35,532 nucleotides of DNA from assembly GCA_022616315.1 (NCBI GenBank), contig JAKEEX010000251.1, positions 1 through 35,532 of the forward strand, written 5' to 3'. Shown here piece by piece: positions 17,099-25,677 of the stretch. Position 1 is the stretch's first letter; every line of letters starts with the position of its first letter. This stretch comes from Myxococcaceae bacterium. Its GTDB lineage: Bacteria; Myxococcota; Myxococcia; Myxococcales; Myxococcaceae. The notes under the pieces are model-generated. The model had not been told where the DNA came from and did not search any database. It was given only the letters and a program-made list of their open reading frames with translations. Position numbers and translations under genes: made by a program.

Positions 17099-18784
17099 TC
17101 AGCGCCGCCGCACCCGCTGGAGCACGCGCCGTCCCAGGGTGGACGCCTCGGTGATGCCGAGGAGGTGCGCAATTCCGAAGTAGACCAGCCCGAACGTGCC
17201 GAGGACGAGCGCCGCCGTGAGGACGGGGTTCAGCGCGGGGGCGGGCAGCACCGCGCCACCCCATGCCTCCAGGAGCCCTGGCGCCACACCCGTGGCATGC
17301 ACCAGCGCCGCCTTCACACCCAGAGCGCTGCATGCCGCTCCCAGCGCCGCGACCCACAGTCGAACCGAACGTCCAGACTCCTTCCCGGCCTCCCCCACCC
17401 GCCCGCGCACGGCCGCGCGAAGCAGGAGGAACTCGAGCCACGCCGCCAGCCCGCTCGCCGCCGGAAGGAACGCCGTCCGCACCGCGTCCGGCAGACCGGT
17501 GCGCAGCCCGAGGACGAGGGTGGCCGCAAGCGAGCCTCCGAGAGCCACGCGCGCCACGGCGAAGCGCAGCGGTGTCCGGGGGTCCCCCATGGCGTAGAGC
17601 GCCGAAGCGTAGAGGCGTCCGAGCGTGGACGCCACGAGCCCCACCGTGGCTCCCATCAGCAGGTACCAGACGAAGCGCGTGTCCGCGGGCCCGAAGGCAC
17701 CCGTCTGGAGGAGCGCCGCGGTCACCACGTCGCCGAGCAGGAGGAGGGCGGCCGCCGAGGGGATGACGAGGAACGTGATGCGCCGGCTCCCGACCCGCAG
17801 CCGCTCGCGGACGCGCTCCTTTGCTTGCGCCAGGTCCCCCGACGCACGTGCCATCTCGGGGAGCTCCGCCGCGCTCACGGACATGCCGAAGAGCGACACC
17901 GGGAGGAGATAGAGCGTCTGCGCGTACGTGAGCGCCGCCAGCGCGCGGGCGGACACGAGCGTGGCCAGTGCGGTGTCCACGTACGCGCTCAGCTGGACGA
18001 CGCCGCGCCCCACCACCACCGGCCCGAAGGCGCTCACCACGCGGCGCACGCCCGGGACGCCCAGGCCCAGCGAGGGCCTCAGACGCCCCAGGAGGCGGAG
18101 CACCTCCGGCAGCTGAACCAGGAACTGGAGGATGCTGCCCGCCACGGCACCCCATGCGAGCGCGACGACGAGGCCGTCCTGCTCCAGGCGTGTACCGAAC
18201 CCCACCAGCGTCGCGATGAGGGCCAGGTTCCAGAGCACCGGCGCCGCATAGCTGAGGAAGAAGCGACGGTGGCTGTTGAGGATGCCGAGGCACCAGGCCG
18301 ACATCACCAGGAGCCCCACACCGGGGAAGAGGATGCGCACCAGCCGGACGGTGAGCTCGCGCACCCCACCCTCGAGGCCCGGTGCGATGACGTCCACCAT
18401 GAGCGGAGTGGCGAGGAGTCCTGCGGCGGTGAGCACCCCCGTCAGGAGCGCGAGAAGCCCGAAGACGCCGCCGGCCACCCGCTCCGCCTCCTCCCGCTCC
18501 GCCTTGCCGAGCAGCCCCGCATAGACCGGGATGAAGGACGCGGAGAGCACGCCCTCGCCGAAGAGGTTCTGGAGGAAGTTGGGGATGCGCAGCGCGGCCT
18601 TGAAGGCACCGGCCGCGAGCGAATTGCCGAGGTAGTGCGCGAAGACGCGCTCGCGCACCAGGCCCATCACGCGCGAGAGCAGGATGCCCGCGGCCACGAG
18701 GAGCGCGCCGCGCCCTCCGGCCTCCGTGCTGCTGCGGGCCGGAGCGGGAGTGGCAGCTTGCTCTTGCATGGACGGAGCGGACAT
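17099..18784 (-). CDS. murJ: Lipid II flippase MurJ
   Basis: 561 residues from ATG 18784 (MSAPSMQEQA). It is a MATE/MOP-superfamily membrane protein with about 14 TM segments, flipping the peptidoglycan precursor lipid II across the inner membrane. Family signatures include LLSRVMGLVRERVFAHYLGN near the N-terminus, AFKAALRIPNFLQNLFGEGVLSASFIPVY (the strongly conserved MviN block, about residues 55-85) and SAYVDTALATLV in the middle. The frame is open for 54 more codons upstream to 18946, but that would overlap the divergent encB gene and has low-complexity composition. No good Shine-Dalgarno precedes 18784, and ATG 18769 is an alternative. The next gene on this strand is the S1-like gene, 224 bp away. 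Confidence 0.95.
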   Translation of the reverse strand: MSAPSMQEQAATPAPARSSTEAGGRGALLVAAGILLSRVMGLVRERVFAHYLGNSLAAGAFKAALRIPNFLQNLFGEGVLSASFIPVYAGLLGKAEREEAERVAGGVFGLLALLTGVLTAAGLLATPLMVDVIAPGLEGGVRELTVRLVRILFPGVGLLVMSAWCLGILNSHRRFFLSYAAPVLWNLALIATLVGFGTRLEQDGLVVALAWGAVAGSILQFLVQLPEVLRLLGRLRPSLGLGVPGVRRVVSAFGPVVVGRGVVQLSAYVDTALATLVSARALAALTYAQTLYLLPVSLFGMSVSAAELPEMARASGDLAQAKERVRERLRVGSRRITFLVIPSAAALLLLGDVVTAALLQTGAFGPADTRFVWYLLMGATVGLVASTLGRLYASALYAMGDPRTPLRFAVARVALGGSLAATLVLGLRTGLPDAVRTAFLPAASGLAAWLEFLLLRAAVRGRVGEAGKESGRSVRLWVAALGAACSALGVKAALVHATGVAPGLLEAWGGAVLPAPALNPVLTAALVLGTFGLVYFGIAHLLGITEASTLGRRVLQRVRRR

Positions 18785-18891
18785 GGGTTGGGACGACACG
18801 GAGCCTGCGGACTCTACGCCAGCGCTCGCGATGGACGGAGCGCGTCCTTCGTCCTTGACGGACGCTCGGCCCCCCCGCGACAGTCCCCCGG

Positions 18892-19344
18892 GTGAGGAAC
18901 GACCGTCCCGGCACAGACCTGGAGCGGGTCCGTCTGGTGCTCGCACGCGAGCTCGAGACCATCAACCAGTACGAGCGCCTCGCGCGTGAGGCGGAGAGCC
19001 CCGAGGTGCGTGCGTTCCTGCTCCACCTCGCCGAAGAGGAGAAGGAGCACGTCACAGAGGCCACACTCACGTTGCGCAGCCTGGATGCCCGGCAGGAGGA
19101 GCTCTTCGCGGCGGGCGTCGTCCCGGGCCATTTCGAGGCGGCCGAGGCGGCGCCTGCACGGGCCGTCGCGCCGGCCGCTGTGCCTGCGGCCGTCCAGAAG
19201 CCCTCTTCCCTGACCGTGGGCAGTCCCGAGGGCACCGGCCCTGTGCCCGTGGAGCCTCAGAAGGTGGTCTACGCCGTCCCCGCGCCCCCTGCTGCCGGCG
19301 CACGCCCCTTCACCGTGGGCTCGCTCCGCGGACGTCGCGCCTGA
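18892..19344 (+). CDS. encB: Encapsulated ferritin-like cargo protein, EncB-type
   Basis: 150 residues from GTG 18892. The N-terminal about 80 residues are a two-helix ferritin-like half-domain: helix 1 LARELETINQYERLAREAES with acidic iron-ligand candidates E20, E22 and E28, and helix 2 AFLLHLAEEEKEHVTEATLT with the E50-x-x-H53 motif. A flexible Ala/Pro-rich linker follows. Two encapsulin targeting peptides are visible: LTVGS at 107-111 and FTVGSLRG at 140-147, matching the LTVGSLRR consensus of Myxococcus xanthus cargo. The protein would be packed inside the EncA shell and oxidise/mineralise iron there. The shell gene starts 37 bp downstream. No Shine-Dalgarno is visible before the GTG. In M. 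xanthus encB is likewise next to encA. Confidence 0.92.
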   Translation: MRNDRPGTDLERVRLVLARELETINQYERLAREAESPEVRAFLLHLAEEEKEHVTEATLTLRSLDARQEELFAAGVVPGHFEAAEAAPARAVAPAAVPAAVQKPSSLTVGSPEGTGPVPVEPQKVVYAVPAPPAAGARPFTVGSLRGRRA

Positions 19345-19381
19345 TCCGCGCCCCCGCATTATCCTCTGGAGAGACGTCGCC

Positions 19382-20248
19382 ATGCCTGACTTCCTGGGAC
19401 ACGCCGAGAACCCGCTCCGCGAGGAGGAGTGGGCGCGCCTGAACGAGACCGTCATCCAGGTGGCCCGCCGCACGCTGGTGGCCCGCAGGATCCTGGACCT
19501 GTACGGACCCCTGGGCGCCGGCGTGCAGTCCGTGCCGGACGACGAGTACACCGGTGTCTCCGAGGGGGCCGTGGACATCGTGGGCGAGCGGGACACCGCC
19601 GCGGTCTTCACCGACGTCCGGCGGTTCAAGACCATCCCCATCGTCTACAAGGACTTCCTGCTGCACTGGCGCGACATCGAGACGGCGCGCATCCACAACA
19701 TGCCGCTGGACGTGTCCGCCGCCGCCGGTGCCGCTGCGCTCTGCGCGCAGATGGAGGACGAGCTCGTCTTCTACGGCGCTCCGAAGCTCGGACACGAGGG
19801 GCTGATGAACGCCACCGGCCGCAACACGGTGCCGCTCGGAGACTGGTCAGCGTCGGGGGGTGGCTACAACGCCATGGTGGAGGCCACGCGGAAGCTGAAC
19901 GAGGCGGGCCACTACGGTCCCTACGCCGTCATCCTCAGCCCCCGCCTGTACTCGCTCCTGCACCGCATCTTCGAGAAGACGGGGGTGCTGGAGATCGAGA
20001 CCATCCGCCAGCTCGCGAGCGACGGCGTCTACCAGTCCAACCGCCTGCGCGGCGACTCGGGTGTGGTGGTCTCCACGGGAAGGGAGAACATGGACCTCGC
20101 GGTGGGTGTGGACATGGTCACCGCCTACCTGGGCGCGACGAAGATGAACCATCCCTTCCGGGTGCTCGAGACGGTGATGCTGCGCATCAAGCACCCCGAC
20201 TCCATCTGCACGCTCGAGGGTGGTTCCGCCACCGCGGGGCGCAAGTAG
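19382..20248 (+). CDS. encA: Encapsulin shell protein EncA
   Basis: 288 residues from ATG 19382, with GGAG 10 nt upstream. The sequence is the family 1 encapsulin, a HK97-capsid-like fold: [20 protein letters not shown] and [20 protein letters not shown] at the N-terminus, [20 protein letters not shown] (E-loop region) around residue 60-85, and the C-terminal [20 protein letters not shown] and [11 protein letters not shown]. Length fits M. xanthus EncA, which builds a roughly 32-nm T=3 nanocompartment that stores iron using ferritin-like cargo and protects against oxidative stress. The cargo gene lies directly upstream. Encapsulins share ancestry with phage capsids, but no other phage genes are nearby. 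Confidence 0.97.
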   Translation: MPDFLGHAENPLREEEWARLNETVIQVARRTLVARRILDLYGPLGAGVQSVPDDEYTGVSEGAVDIVGERDTAAVFTDVRRFKTIPIVYKDFLLHWRDIETARIHNMPLDVSAAAGAAALCAQMEDELVFYGAPKLGHEGLMNATGRNTVPLGDWSASGGGYNAMVEATRKLNEAGHYGPYAVILSPRLYSLLHRIFEKTGVLEIETIRQLASDGVYQSNRLRGDSGVVVSTGRENMDLAVGVDMVTAYLGATKMNHPFRVLETVMLRIKHPDSICTLEGGSATAGRK

Positions 20249-20249
20249 C

Positions 20250-21677
20250 GTGCGCGCCCTCGCCTCGATCGCAAGGGTCCTCGTCGTGGATGACGAGGCC
20301 AACCTCCGCAAGGTACTGGCGACCATGCTCCGCCGCGACGGGTTCGACGTCACCGTCGCCCAGGACGGCGAGCAGGGCCTGGCCGAGTTCCACAAGAATG
20401 GAGCGGACATCGTCGTCACCGACCTGGTGATGCCGAAGGTCGGAGGCCTCGAGCTGCTCAAGGGTGTCCACGCGCAGGATCCGGGTGTGCCCGTGGTCAT
20501 CATCACTGCGCATGGCACCGTGGACTCCGCGGTGGAGGCCATCAAGGCCGGGGCGTTCGACTACATCACCAAGCCCTTCGACCAGACCGAGCTGTCGGCG
20601 GTCATCGCGAAGGCCGCCCGAACCCGTCAGAGCACGCTGCGCTCGGCACGCCCGGACGACCGCTCGCGCGCCATCATCGGCGAGTCCACCCAGATGCAGG
20701 AGGTCTTCCGCATCATCGACAAGGTCGCGGCCACGCCCTCCACCGTCCTCATCAGCGGGGAGAGCGGCACCGGCAAGGAGCTCGTGGCCACGGCCCTGCA
20801 CGAGGGCAGCCCGCGCCGCGAGAGGCCGTTCATCAAGATCAACTGCGCGGCCATCCCCAAGGACCTGATGGAGTCCGAGCTCTTCGGCTACGAGCGGGGC
20901 GCCTTCACCGGTGCGGTGACGTCCAAGCCGGGGCGCTTCGAGCTCGCGGACGGAGGCACGCTCTTCCTGGACGAGATCGGTGAGATTCCGGTGGAGATGC
21001 AGGTGAAGCTCCTCCGCTCGCTCCAGGAGAGCGAGTTCGAGCGCGTCGGGGGCATCAAGACGGTGCGCGTGGACGTGCGCCTCATCGCCGCCACCAACCG
21101 GGAGCTCCAGGCGGAGATCGACGCGGGGCGCTTCCGCAAGGACCTCTACTACCGCCTGGCCGTGGTGCCCATCCGGCTGCCCGCGCTGCGCGAGCGCACG
21201 AGTGACATTCCGATGCTCGCGCGCCACTTCCTGGACAAGTACAACCGTCGCCTCGGCAAGGCCCTGCAGGGGCTCAGCGACGAGTGCCTGGCGGCGCTCC
21301 AGGCCTACGCATGGCCCGGAAACATCCGCGAGCTGGAGAACCTGATGGAGCGCGTCGTCCTGTTCGCGGACGGACCGCTCGTCCAGGCCGAGGACCTGCC
21401 CGTCTCGGTGCGAGCAGGCGCCCCTGCCGCCCCGGGCGTCGGAGCCCCTCCAGCGCCCGAGGCCGTCCCGTCCGGCGAGGGGGGGCTCAAGGACATCGTC
21501 CGGATGAAGGCGGCGGAGCTCGAGCGGGACCTCATCCAGCGCGCGCTGGAGGAGACGGGGGGCAACGTCACGCGCGCCGCGAGGCTCCTGCAGATCAGCC
21601 GCAAGTCGCTCCAGACGAAGATGAAGGAGTTCGGCCTGCGCGAGTCCGCTTCGGACGGTCGCGAGGACGAGGAGTAG
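20250..21677 (+). CDS. NtrC-family sigma-54-dependent response regulator
   Basis: 475 residues from GTG 20250, one base after the encA stop codon; another in-frame GTG at 20220 would overlap encA. Residues 8-125 are a receiver domain with acidic D14/D15, phospho-acceptor D58 (VVTDLVMPK), T86 and K108. The AAA+ domain (about 143-375) has Walker A GESGTGKE (170-177), the sigma-54-contacting GAFTGA loop (217-222) and Walker [11 protein letters not shown] (236-245). A Fis-type helix-turn-helix closes the protein ([20 protein letters not shown], about 432-451). No partner histidine kinase lies in the window. The tight junction with encA implies translational coupling, so it may be produced with the nanocompartment, but its targets are unknown. 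Confidence 0.95.
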   Translation: MRALASIARVLVVDDEANLRKVLATMLRRDGFDVTVAQDGEQGLAEFHKNGADIVVTDLVMPKVGGLELLKGVHAQDPGVPVVIITAHGTVDSAVEAIKAGAFDYITKPFDQTELSAVIAKAARTRQSTLRSARPDDRSRAIIGESTQMQEVFRIIDKVAATPSTVLISGESGTGKELVATALHEGSPRRERPFIKINCAAIPKDLMESELFGYERGAFTGAVTSKPGRFELADGGTLFLDEIGEIPVEMQVKLLRSLQESEFERVGGIKTVRVDVRLIAATNRELQAEIDAGRFRKDLYYRLAVVPIRLPALRERTSDIPMLARHFLDKYNRRLGKALQGLSDECLAALQAYAWPGNIRELENLMERVVLFADGPLVQAEDLPVSVRAGAPAAPGVGAPPAPEAVPSGEGGLKDIVRMKAAELERDLIQRALEETGGNVTRAARLLQISRKSLQTKMKEFGLRESASDGREDEE

Positions 21678-21680
21678 GGG

Positions 21681-21716
21681 CCGTCCTGCTCGCTCTCCCC
21701 ACGGGCGTGGGGACGG
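21681..21716 (+). terminator. Nested hairpin after the sigma-54 activator gene
   Basis: CCGTCC (21681-21686) can pair with GGACGG (21711-21716), enclosing CCCCAC / GTGGGG with loop GGGC (21697-21712). It starts 4 bp after the stop codon. A strong stem without a T-run, plausible as the end of the encapsulin operon. Confidence 0.5.
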
Positions 21717-21815
21717 GCGTTGATTGCAGGAGAAATAACCGCGACTTTGGGCCCGTTCGGGGCCCGCCGAGTTGCGGCACCCTTCCCTTCCTCCTGCCCC
21801 GCTTCCGAGGACTCC

Positions 21816-23006
21816 ATGGCGCGCAAGCCACCCCTGCCGACGCTCGGCCCCCATCGCCGCTCCAATCCGATGGGCAAGGTGCTCGTCACGTCCCTGCTGA
21901 TGGGGGGAATGAGCGGCGGGGTCTACTGGGTGTGGAAGGGGAAGACGCGACAGGAGGGCGCGGCGCCGGCTCCGGCGAGTGCGGCTTCCGTGGCGGTGGC
22001 CCCGACAGGCGCGGCGCTTGCGGTGGCGCCGACGGGGGCTGCGCTGACCGGGGAGCGGGCGGGACCGGGGGTGGGCTCGGTGATGGCGCAGATGCCGTCG
22101 CCGTCCACGTCTACGACCACGTCAACGTCAACGACCACGTCGTCGGTGACGGGATCGCAGACCATGGGCGCTGGTGCGCCTTCCGCCGCTGGGCAGCATG
22201 GCCATCTGCGGGCCTCGGTGCGCATCAACGGGCCCCTGGAGACGGCGCTCGCGGAGGCGGCCGGTGCCAGCGTGGCTCCGGCGCTCGCGCAGGTGGTGAA
22301 CCGTTCTCTCGTGTGGTGGGTGAGTGTCCCGGGTGACCTCATGAAGGGAGACGCCCTGGACGTCGTGTACGAGCTGCCTCCAGGTGAGGAGCCCCTCGTC
22401 CACGCCGTGCGCTTCACGAGCGGCAAGAAGGGCCAGACCTTCGCGGCCTACCGCTTCAAGGCGCCGGGCGAGGGCTTCGCGCGGTTCTACCAGCCAGGTG
22501 GTGAGGAGCTGGAGCTTCGCCTCGAGAACAGCCCCATGGACGACTATGAGCAGGTGACCTCCCTGCTCAAGGATGGCCGGCGCCACAAGGGCGTGGACTT
22601 CAAGGCCCCGGTCGGCACTCCGGTGAAGGCTCCCTTCGAAGGCGTCATCACCCGCCGCAACTGGAACTTCCGCAGCAACGGCAACTGCCTCGAGCTGACG
22701 GAGAACGGAGGCCGTGGTCGGAAGGTCCTCTTCCTGCACCTCGACGAGCTCCCCTCCGACGTCCGCGTCGGCAACCGCGTCTCGCCGGGCCAGGTGCTCG
22801 CGAAGAGCGGCAACAGCGGGCGTTCGTTTGCGCCCCACCTGCACTACCAGATGATGCTCGGCGAGACGAAGGTGCTGGACCCCTTCGACCACCACCGCAC
22901 CTACCGCCGCAGCCTCACTGCCGTCGCGCGTGACGCGTTCGCAGCGGAGCGGAGCCGTCTGGATGGACTGCTCGGTGCGGGTGGGACGTCCTCTGCCTCG
23001 CGCTGA
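21816..23006 (+). CDS. M23-family peptidoglycan endopeptidase-like membrane protein
   Basis: 396 residues from ATG 21816, with GAGG 6 nt upstream. A signal-anchor (VLVTSLLMGGMSGGVYWVW, residues 22-40) tethers it to the inner membrane. A low-complexity linker follows, including a duplicated AVAPTGAAL unit and a Thr/Ser run. Residues about 130-245 resemble an opioid growth factor receptor-free, OapA-like accessory domain that I cannot name firmly. The C-terminal M23 (LytM) domain has all zinc ligands: H257 and D261 (RHKGVDF) and H343 with H341 (PHLHYQ), plus H308. It should therefore be an active Gly/DAP-type endopeptidase cutting peptidoglycan cross-links. It is on the same strand as the encapsulin unit but separated by 138 bp and a hairpin. 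Confidence 0.92.
   Translation: MARKPPLPTLGPHRRSNPMGKVLVTSLLMGGMSGGVYWVWKGKTRQEGAAPAPASAASVAVAPTGAALAVAPTGAALTGERAGPGVGSVMAQMPSPSTSTTTSTSTTTSSVTGSQTMGAGAPSAAGQHGHLRASVRINGPLETALAEAAGASVAPALAQVVNRSLVWWVSVPGDLMKGDALDVVYELPPGEEPLVHAVRFTSGKKGQTFAAYRFKAPGEGFARFYQPGGEELELRLENSPMDDYEQVTSLLKDGRRHKGVDFKAPVGTPVKAPFEGVITRRNWNFRSNGNCLELTENGGRGRKVLFLHLDELPSDVRVGNRVSPGQVLAKSGNSGRSFAPHLHYQMMLGETKVLDPFDHHRTYRRSLTAVARDAFAAERSRLDGLLGAGGTSSASR
21993..22046 (+). repeat. Two-copy 27-bp tandem repeat inside the M23 gene
   Basis: Units 21993-22019 and 22020-22046 both encode AVAPTGAAL and differ only at scattered, mostly third-codon positions. The repeat extends the linker between the membrane anchor and the periplasmic domains. 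Further along (about 22106-22142) a CACGTCAACG-type simple repeat encodes the Thr/Ser run. Confidence 0.9.
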
Positions 23007-23048
23007 CACCGGACACGCGCTTCCGCTCCGTCGCACTCCACGCATTCC

Positions 23049-23078
23049 TTGACAGCCCTCACCACCGGCCCGTAGCGT
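23049..23078 (+). promoter_or_regulatory. Candidate promoter of the outer-membrane protein gene
   Basis: A perfect TTGACA (23049-23054) is followed after 18 bp by TAGCGT (23073-23078), 35 bp before the start codon at 23113. The -35 box is consensus, the -10 box weak (three of six). Confidence 0.5.
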
Positions 23079-23112
23079 CCAGCCCGATTCCCAAGAAGTT
23101 CCGAGGGTTTGG

Positions 23113-24447
23113 ATGCGTCGACTGCGTGCCGTGCTGGTGGGTTCCGCCGTGGTGTGCTCGGTGTCGGCGAGCGCTGCTGAAGTCACCCGGGTCGTCACCT
23201 CGTTCGAGGAGAAGGATCCGCTGGGGCTCGTGATGAGTGTGGGGTTCGAGCGCACGCTGACGCGCTCCGCGATCTTCCGCGAGGCCCCGCCAGTGGCCCC
23301 CGGCGAGGTCCCGCCCAACGTCCTGAAGCCCGGGTACACCACGCCGCTGCCCGGCTACGTGCCCGAGCTCTTCTACTCGGGCATCGATGCACGCATGAAC
23401 ATGGACCTGCGTCTGGGCATCTCGCCGGACGTCGAGCTTCGCTTCGGCTTGCCACTGGTCTTCGCGAAGGACGAGTCCTGGCGGCTCTCCGGCGCGCTCG
23501 AGAACCCCGAGCAGTCTTCAACGGTCCTCAACAACTGCGTCGGGGCGGATGGCGGACTGAGCGACCCCAGCTGCCCGACGACGGGTGCGCAGGCTGCGCC
23601 CCTGTTCGGGACGCCGGACAGCTGGGCCGCGTACCGCGGCGGTCTGGGGAACCTGCGCTTCGGCATCACCTACGGGGTCCTCAACCAGCAGCGCGACTGG
23701 ACGAAGCCCAACTGGGTGCTGTCCTTCGACTACGAGGCGCCCACGGCCCAGATGCTGGATCCGACCATCGCCACCGCGGCGACGGAGCGTGGAACGTTCG
23801 GTGACCGCAACCACCGCTATACCTTCTCGACCGCCCTCTCCCGGCGGTTCGGCGTTGCGGACCCCTACTTCAAGGCCTCCTACACGCTGCCGTACCGTGG
23901 GCCGGGCTGGTACTCCAACTGCGACCACGCGGACTCCAGCTCCATGGCGCGCCCGCAGAACTGCGGCTCGGACGCATGGTCTCGCTCCGAGACCGGTATC
24001 CAGGCACCCCAGACCGGCAGCATCATGTTCGGCACCGAGCTCAACCTCGGAGAGGACACGGCGAAGCAGAGCCGCTTCGCGCTCGACCTGAGCGGTCACC
24101 TGAACTACGTCGGTCCGGGCCGCTACTACAACCCGCTCAGCGGGCTCCTGCACAAGCTGCTGCGCACGGAGGACTACGTGCAGATGGGCGGCAGCCTCGG
24201 CCTCGTCGCCATCCCTGCGGACTTCTTCCGGCTCACCGCGAGTGCGCGCGTCTCCTATGTCACCGACCACGGCTTGACCGCCGAGGACGTGGGCAGGGAC
24301 CTGAATGGCAACGGAACGGTGGATCTGGACTCGGCGATTGAGGCGAACCCGAACTTCGACTACCGCGTGGACGCTCCCACGCGGCGCTTCCGCGCGGTGG
24401 ACATGACCACCTTCGAGCTGCGCGCGGCGGTGGAGTTCAACTTCTGA
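23113..24447 (+). CDS. Probable outer-membrane beta-barrel protein, function unknown
   Basis: 444 residues. A Sec signal peptide MRRLRAVLVGSAVVCSVSASA ends with an ASA cleavage site at about residue 21. The rest has alternating hydrophobic/polar strands (MNMDLRLGISPDVELRFGLP; LRFGITYGVLN; FALDLSGHLNYVG) and ends with an aromatic beta-signal, LRAAVEFNF, ideal for the BAM insertion machinery. The interior has paired cysteines (NNCVGADGGLSDPSC; NCDHADSS...NCGS) that may form loop disulfides. Near the C-terminus DLNGNGTVDLD resembles a calcium-binding loop of the EF-hand/dockerin kind. I cannot assign a function; a porin-like or transport role is possible. ATG 23113 is preceded by a candidate promoter. 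Confidence 0.75.
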   Translation: MRRLRAVLVGSAVVCSVSASAAEVTRVVTSFEEKDPLGLVMSVGFERTLTRSAIFREAPPVAPGEVPPNVLKPGYTTPLPGYVPELFYSGIDARMNMDLRLGISPDVELRFGLPLVFAKDESWRLSGALENPEQSSTVLNNCVGADGGLSDPSCPTTGAQAAPLFGTPDSWAAYRGGLGNLRFGITYGVLNQQRDWTKPNWVLSFDYEAPTAQMLDPTIATAATERGTFGDRNHRYTFSTALSRRFGVADPYFKASYTLPYRGPGWYSNCDHADSSSMARPQNCGSDAWSRSETGIQAPQTGSIMFGTELNLGEDTAKQSRFALDLSGHLNYVGPGRYYNPLSGLLHKLLRTEDYVQMGGSLGLVAIPADFFRLTASARVSYVTDHGLTAEDVGRDLNGNGTVDLDSAIEANPNFDYRVDAPTRRFRAVDMTTFELRAAVEFNF

Positions 24448-24458
24448 GGGCCTGAGGG

Positions 24459-25292
24459 CTAGCGCCCCTTGAGCTGGACGCCGAGCTTGTAGACCTCGGC
24501 GCTGGGCCAGCCGGCGGCCCTGGCCACCTCGTTCGAGAGGAGTTTCAGGCGCTCGCCGCGCGCGAGCCCCGCCTCGAGCGCGCTCCGGACCTCCCCCTCC
24601 GTCCAGCGGGCCTCGCCTCGCCGGCCCTCGACCACCACCACGACCTCGCCGAGCACCTCCGCGTTCGCATAGCGCGTCGCGAGGCCGACGAGGGTGTCGC
24701 GCACGAACTCCTCGTACCGCTTGGTGAGCTCCCGCGCCACCGCAGCGCGCCGCTGCCCACCGAGCACCTGAGCGAGCTCGGACAGCGTGTCGGCAAGTCT
24801 GCGTGGGGACTCGTAGAAGACCAGCGTGGCGCTCAAGGGCGCCACCTCCTCCAGCATGGCACGCCGCTCCGGCCCCCCCCGCGGCAGGAAGCCCAGGAAG
24901 TGGAAGCGCCCGGTCGGGAGCCCCGACGCCGAGAGCGCCGCGACGAGCGCCGCCGGCCCGGGCACCGGCACCACGGGCACTCCGCGTGCGACCGCCTCGG
25001 CCACGAGCGTCTCACCTGGATCGCTGATGGCCGGGCTGCCCGCATCCGTCACGAGCGCACAGGACTCTCCGGCCACGAGCCGCTCGAGGATGCGCCCCGC
25101 CCTCTGACCCTCTGCGAACGCCGGAAGGCTCACGGTCTCCGCCGAGATTCCGAGGTGCTCGAACAGCACGCGCGAGTGACGTGTGTCCTCGCAGACGATG
25201 AAGGACACGCTCCTGAGCGTGTCCACGGCGCGTGCGGTAATGTCCTGCAGGTTTCCGATGGGCGTGGCCACCAGGAAGAGCGTTCCGGGCAT
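24459..25292 (-). CDS. rsmI: 16S rRNA (cytidine-1402 2'-O) methyltransferase RsmI
   Basis: 277 residues from ATG 25292 (MPGTLFLVATPIGNLQDIT). It methylates the ribose of C1402 in the decoding centre, using SAM. It is a tetrapyrrole-methylase fold protein: the N-terminal glycine-rich VATPIGNLQDI, the conserved VCEDTRHSRVLFEHLGI, ALVTDAGSPAISDPG, and PVVPVPGPAALVAALSASGLP are all diagnostic of RsmI/YraL. The small C-terminal domain is present (ERLKLLSNEVARAAGWPSAEVYKL). GTG 25301 is an alternative start. The gene follows yraN by 13 bp, as in many bacteria where these two are neighbours, and it converges on the outer-membrane protein gene with only 11 bp between stops. Confidence 0.96.
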   Translation of the reverse strand: MPGTLFLVATPIGNLQDITARAVDTLRSVSFIVCEDTRHSRVLFEHLGISAETVSLPAFAEGQRAGRILERLVAGESCALVTDAGSPAISDPGETLVAEAVARGVPVVPVPGPAALVAALSASGLPTGRFHFLGFLPRGGPERRAMLEEVAPLSATLVFYESPRRLADTLSELAQVLGGQRRAAVARELTKRYEEFVRDTLVGLATRYANAEVLGEVVVVVEGRRGEARWTEGEVRSALEAGLARGERLKLLSNEVARAAGWPSAEVYKLGVQLKGR

Positions 25293-25305
25293 GGAGCGCA
25301 CGAGC

Positions 25306-25674
25306 TTACTGCCCGGCGTCGAATGCGTCCGGGATGTGCTCGAGCTCCGCCCCCTCCCCTCGCCCCACGATGGAGATGACGTCGAAGCGGATAGCGCGTG
25401 GAGGCAGCCGCCGGGCGTGGAGGAAATGGAGCGCGGTGCGCACCACCCGGCGCTGCTTGGCGTGGGACACCGTGAGGGCCGGGTCTCCCCAGATGGAGGT
25501 GGAGCGCATGCGCACCTCCACGAACGCGAGGACCTCTCCGCGCTCGACCACCACGTCCAGCTCCCCGTGGCGGCAGCGGAAGTTGCGTGCCAGCACACGG
25601 TAGCCTTCGCCCTGGAGGAAGCTGACTGCTGCCTCCTCCGCTTCTGTTCCGACTTGCGCTCGAGTTGGTTCCAC
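25306..25674 (-). CDS. yraN: YraN family (UPF0102) nuclease-like protein
   Basis: 122 residues, the usual family length. The restriction-endonuclease-like core is visible: GTEAEEAAVSFLQGEGYRVLARNFRC near the N-terminus, GELDVVVERGEVLAFVEVR (about 37-55) with the acidic D-x(n)-E-x-K-type catalytic motif written here as E-V-R, i.e. Arg where Lys is frequent, then AKQRRVVRTALHFL and RFDVISI. The family is predicted to bind or cut branched DNA, but its role is not settled. It lies 3 bp after the stop of the SMC-like gene and 13 bp before rsmI, so the three are likely one transcript. Confidence 0.94.
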   Translation of the reverse strand: MEPTRAQVGTEAEEAAVSFLQGEGYRVLARNFRCRHGELDVVVERGEVLAFVEVRMRSTSIWGDPALTVSHAKQRRVVRTALHFLHARRLPPRAIRFDVISIVGRGEGAELEHIPDAFDAGQ

Positions 25675-25677
25675 GGG

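Noticed and set aside
14916-19235. One 1439-codon frame joining the S1-like gene with sequence upstream across murJ
   Set aside because: Only the part after GTG 16874 has S1 domains; the rest is antisense-frame composition over the real murJ gene.
19382-20248. The HK97-fold shell gene as part of a prophage
   Set aside because: No terminase, portal, tail, integrase or attachment sites nearby; the neighbouring ferritin-like cargo with targeting peptides identifies an encapsulin.
22106-22142. ACGTC-type short repeats as a CRISPR or satellite array
   Set aside because: They are in frame inside the M23 gene and encode a Thr/Ser linker; there are no spacers.
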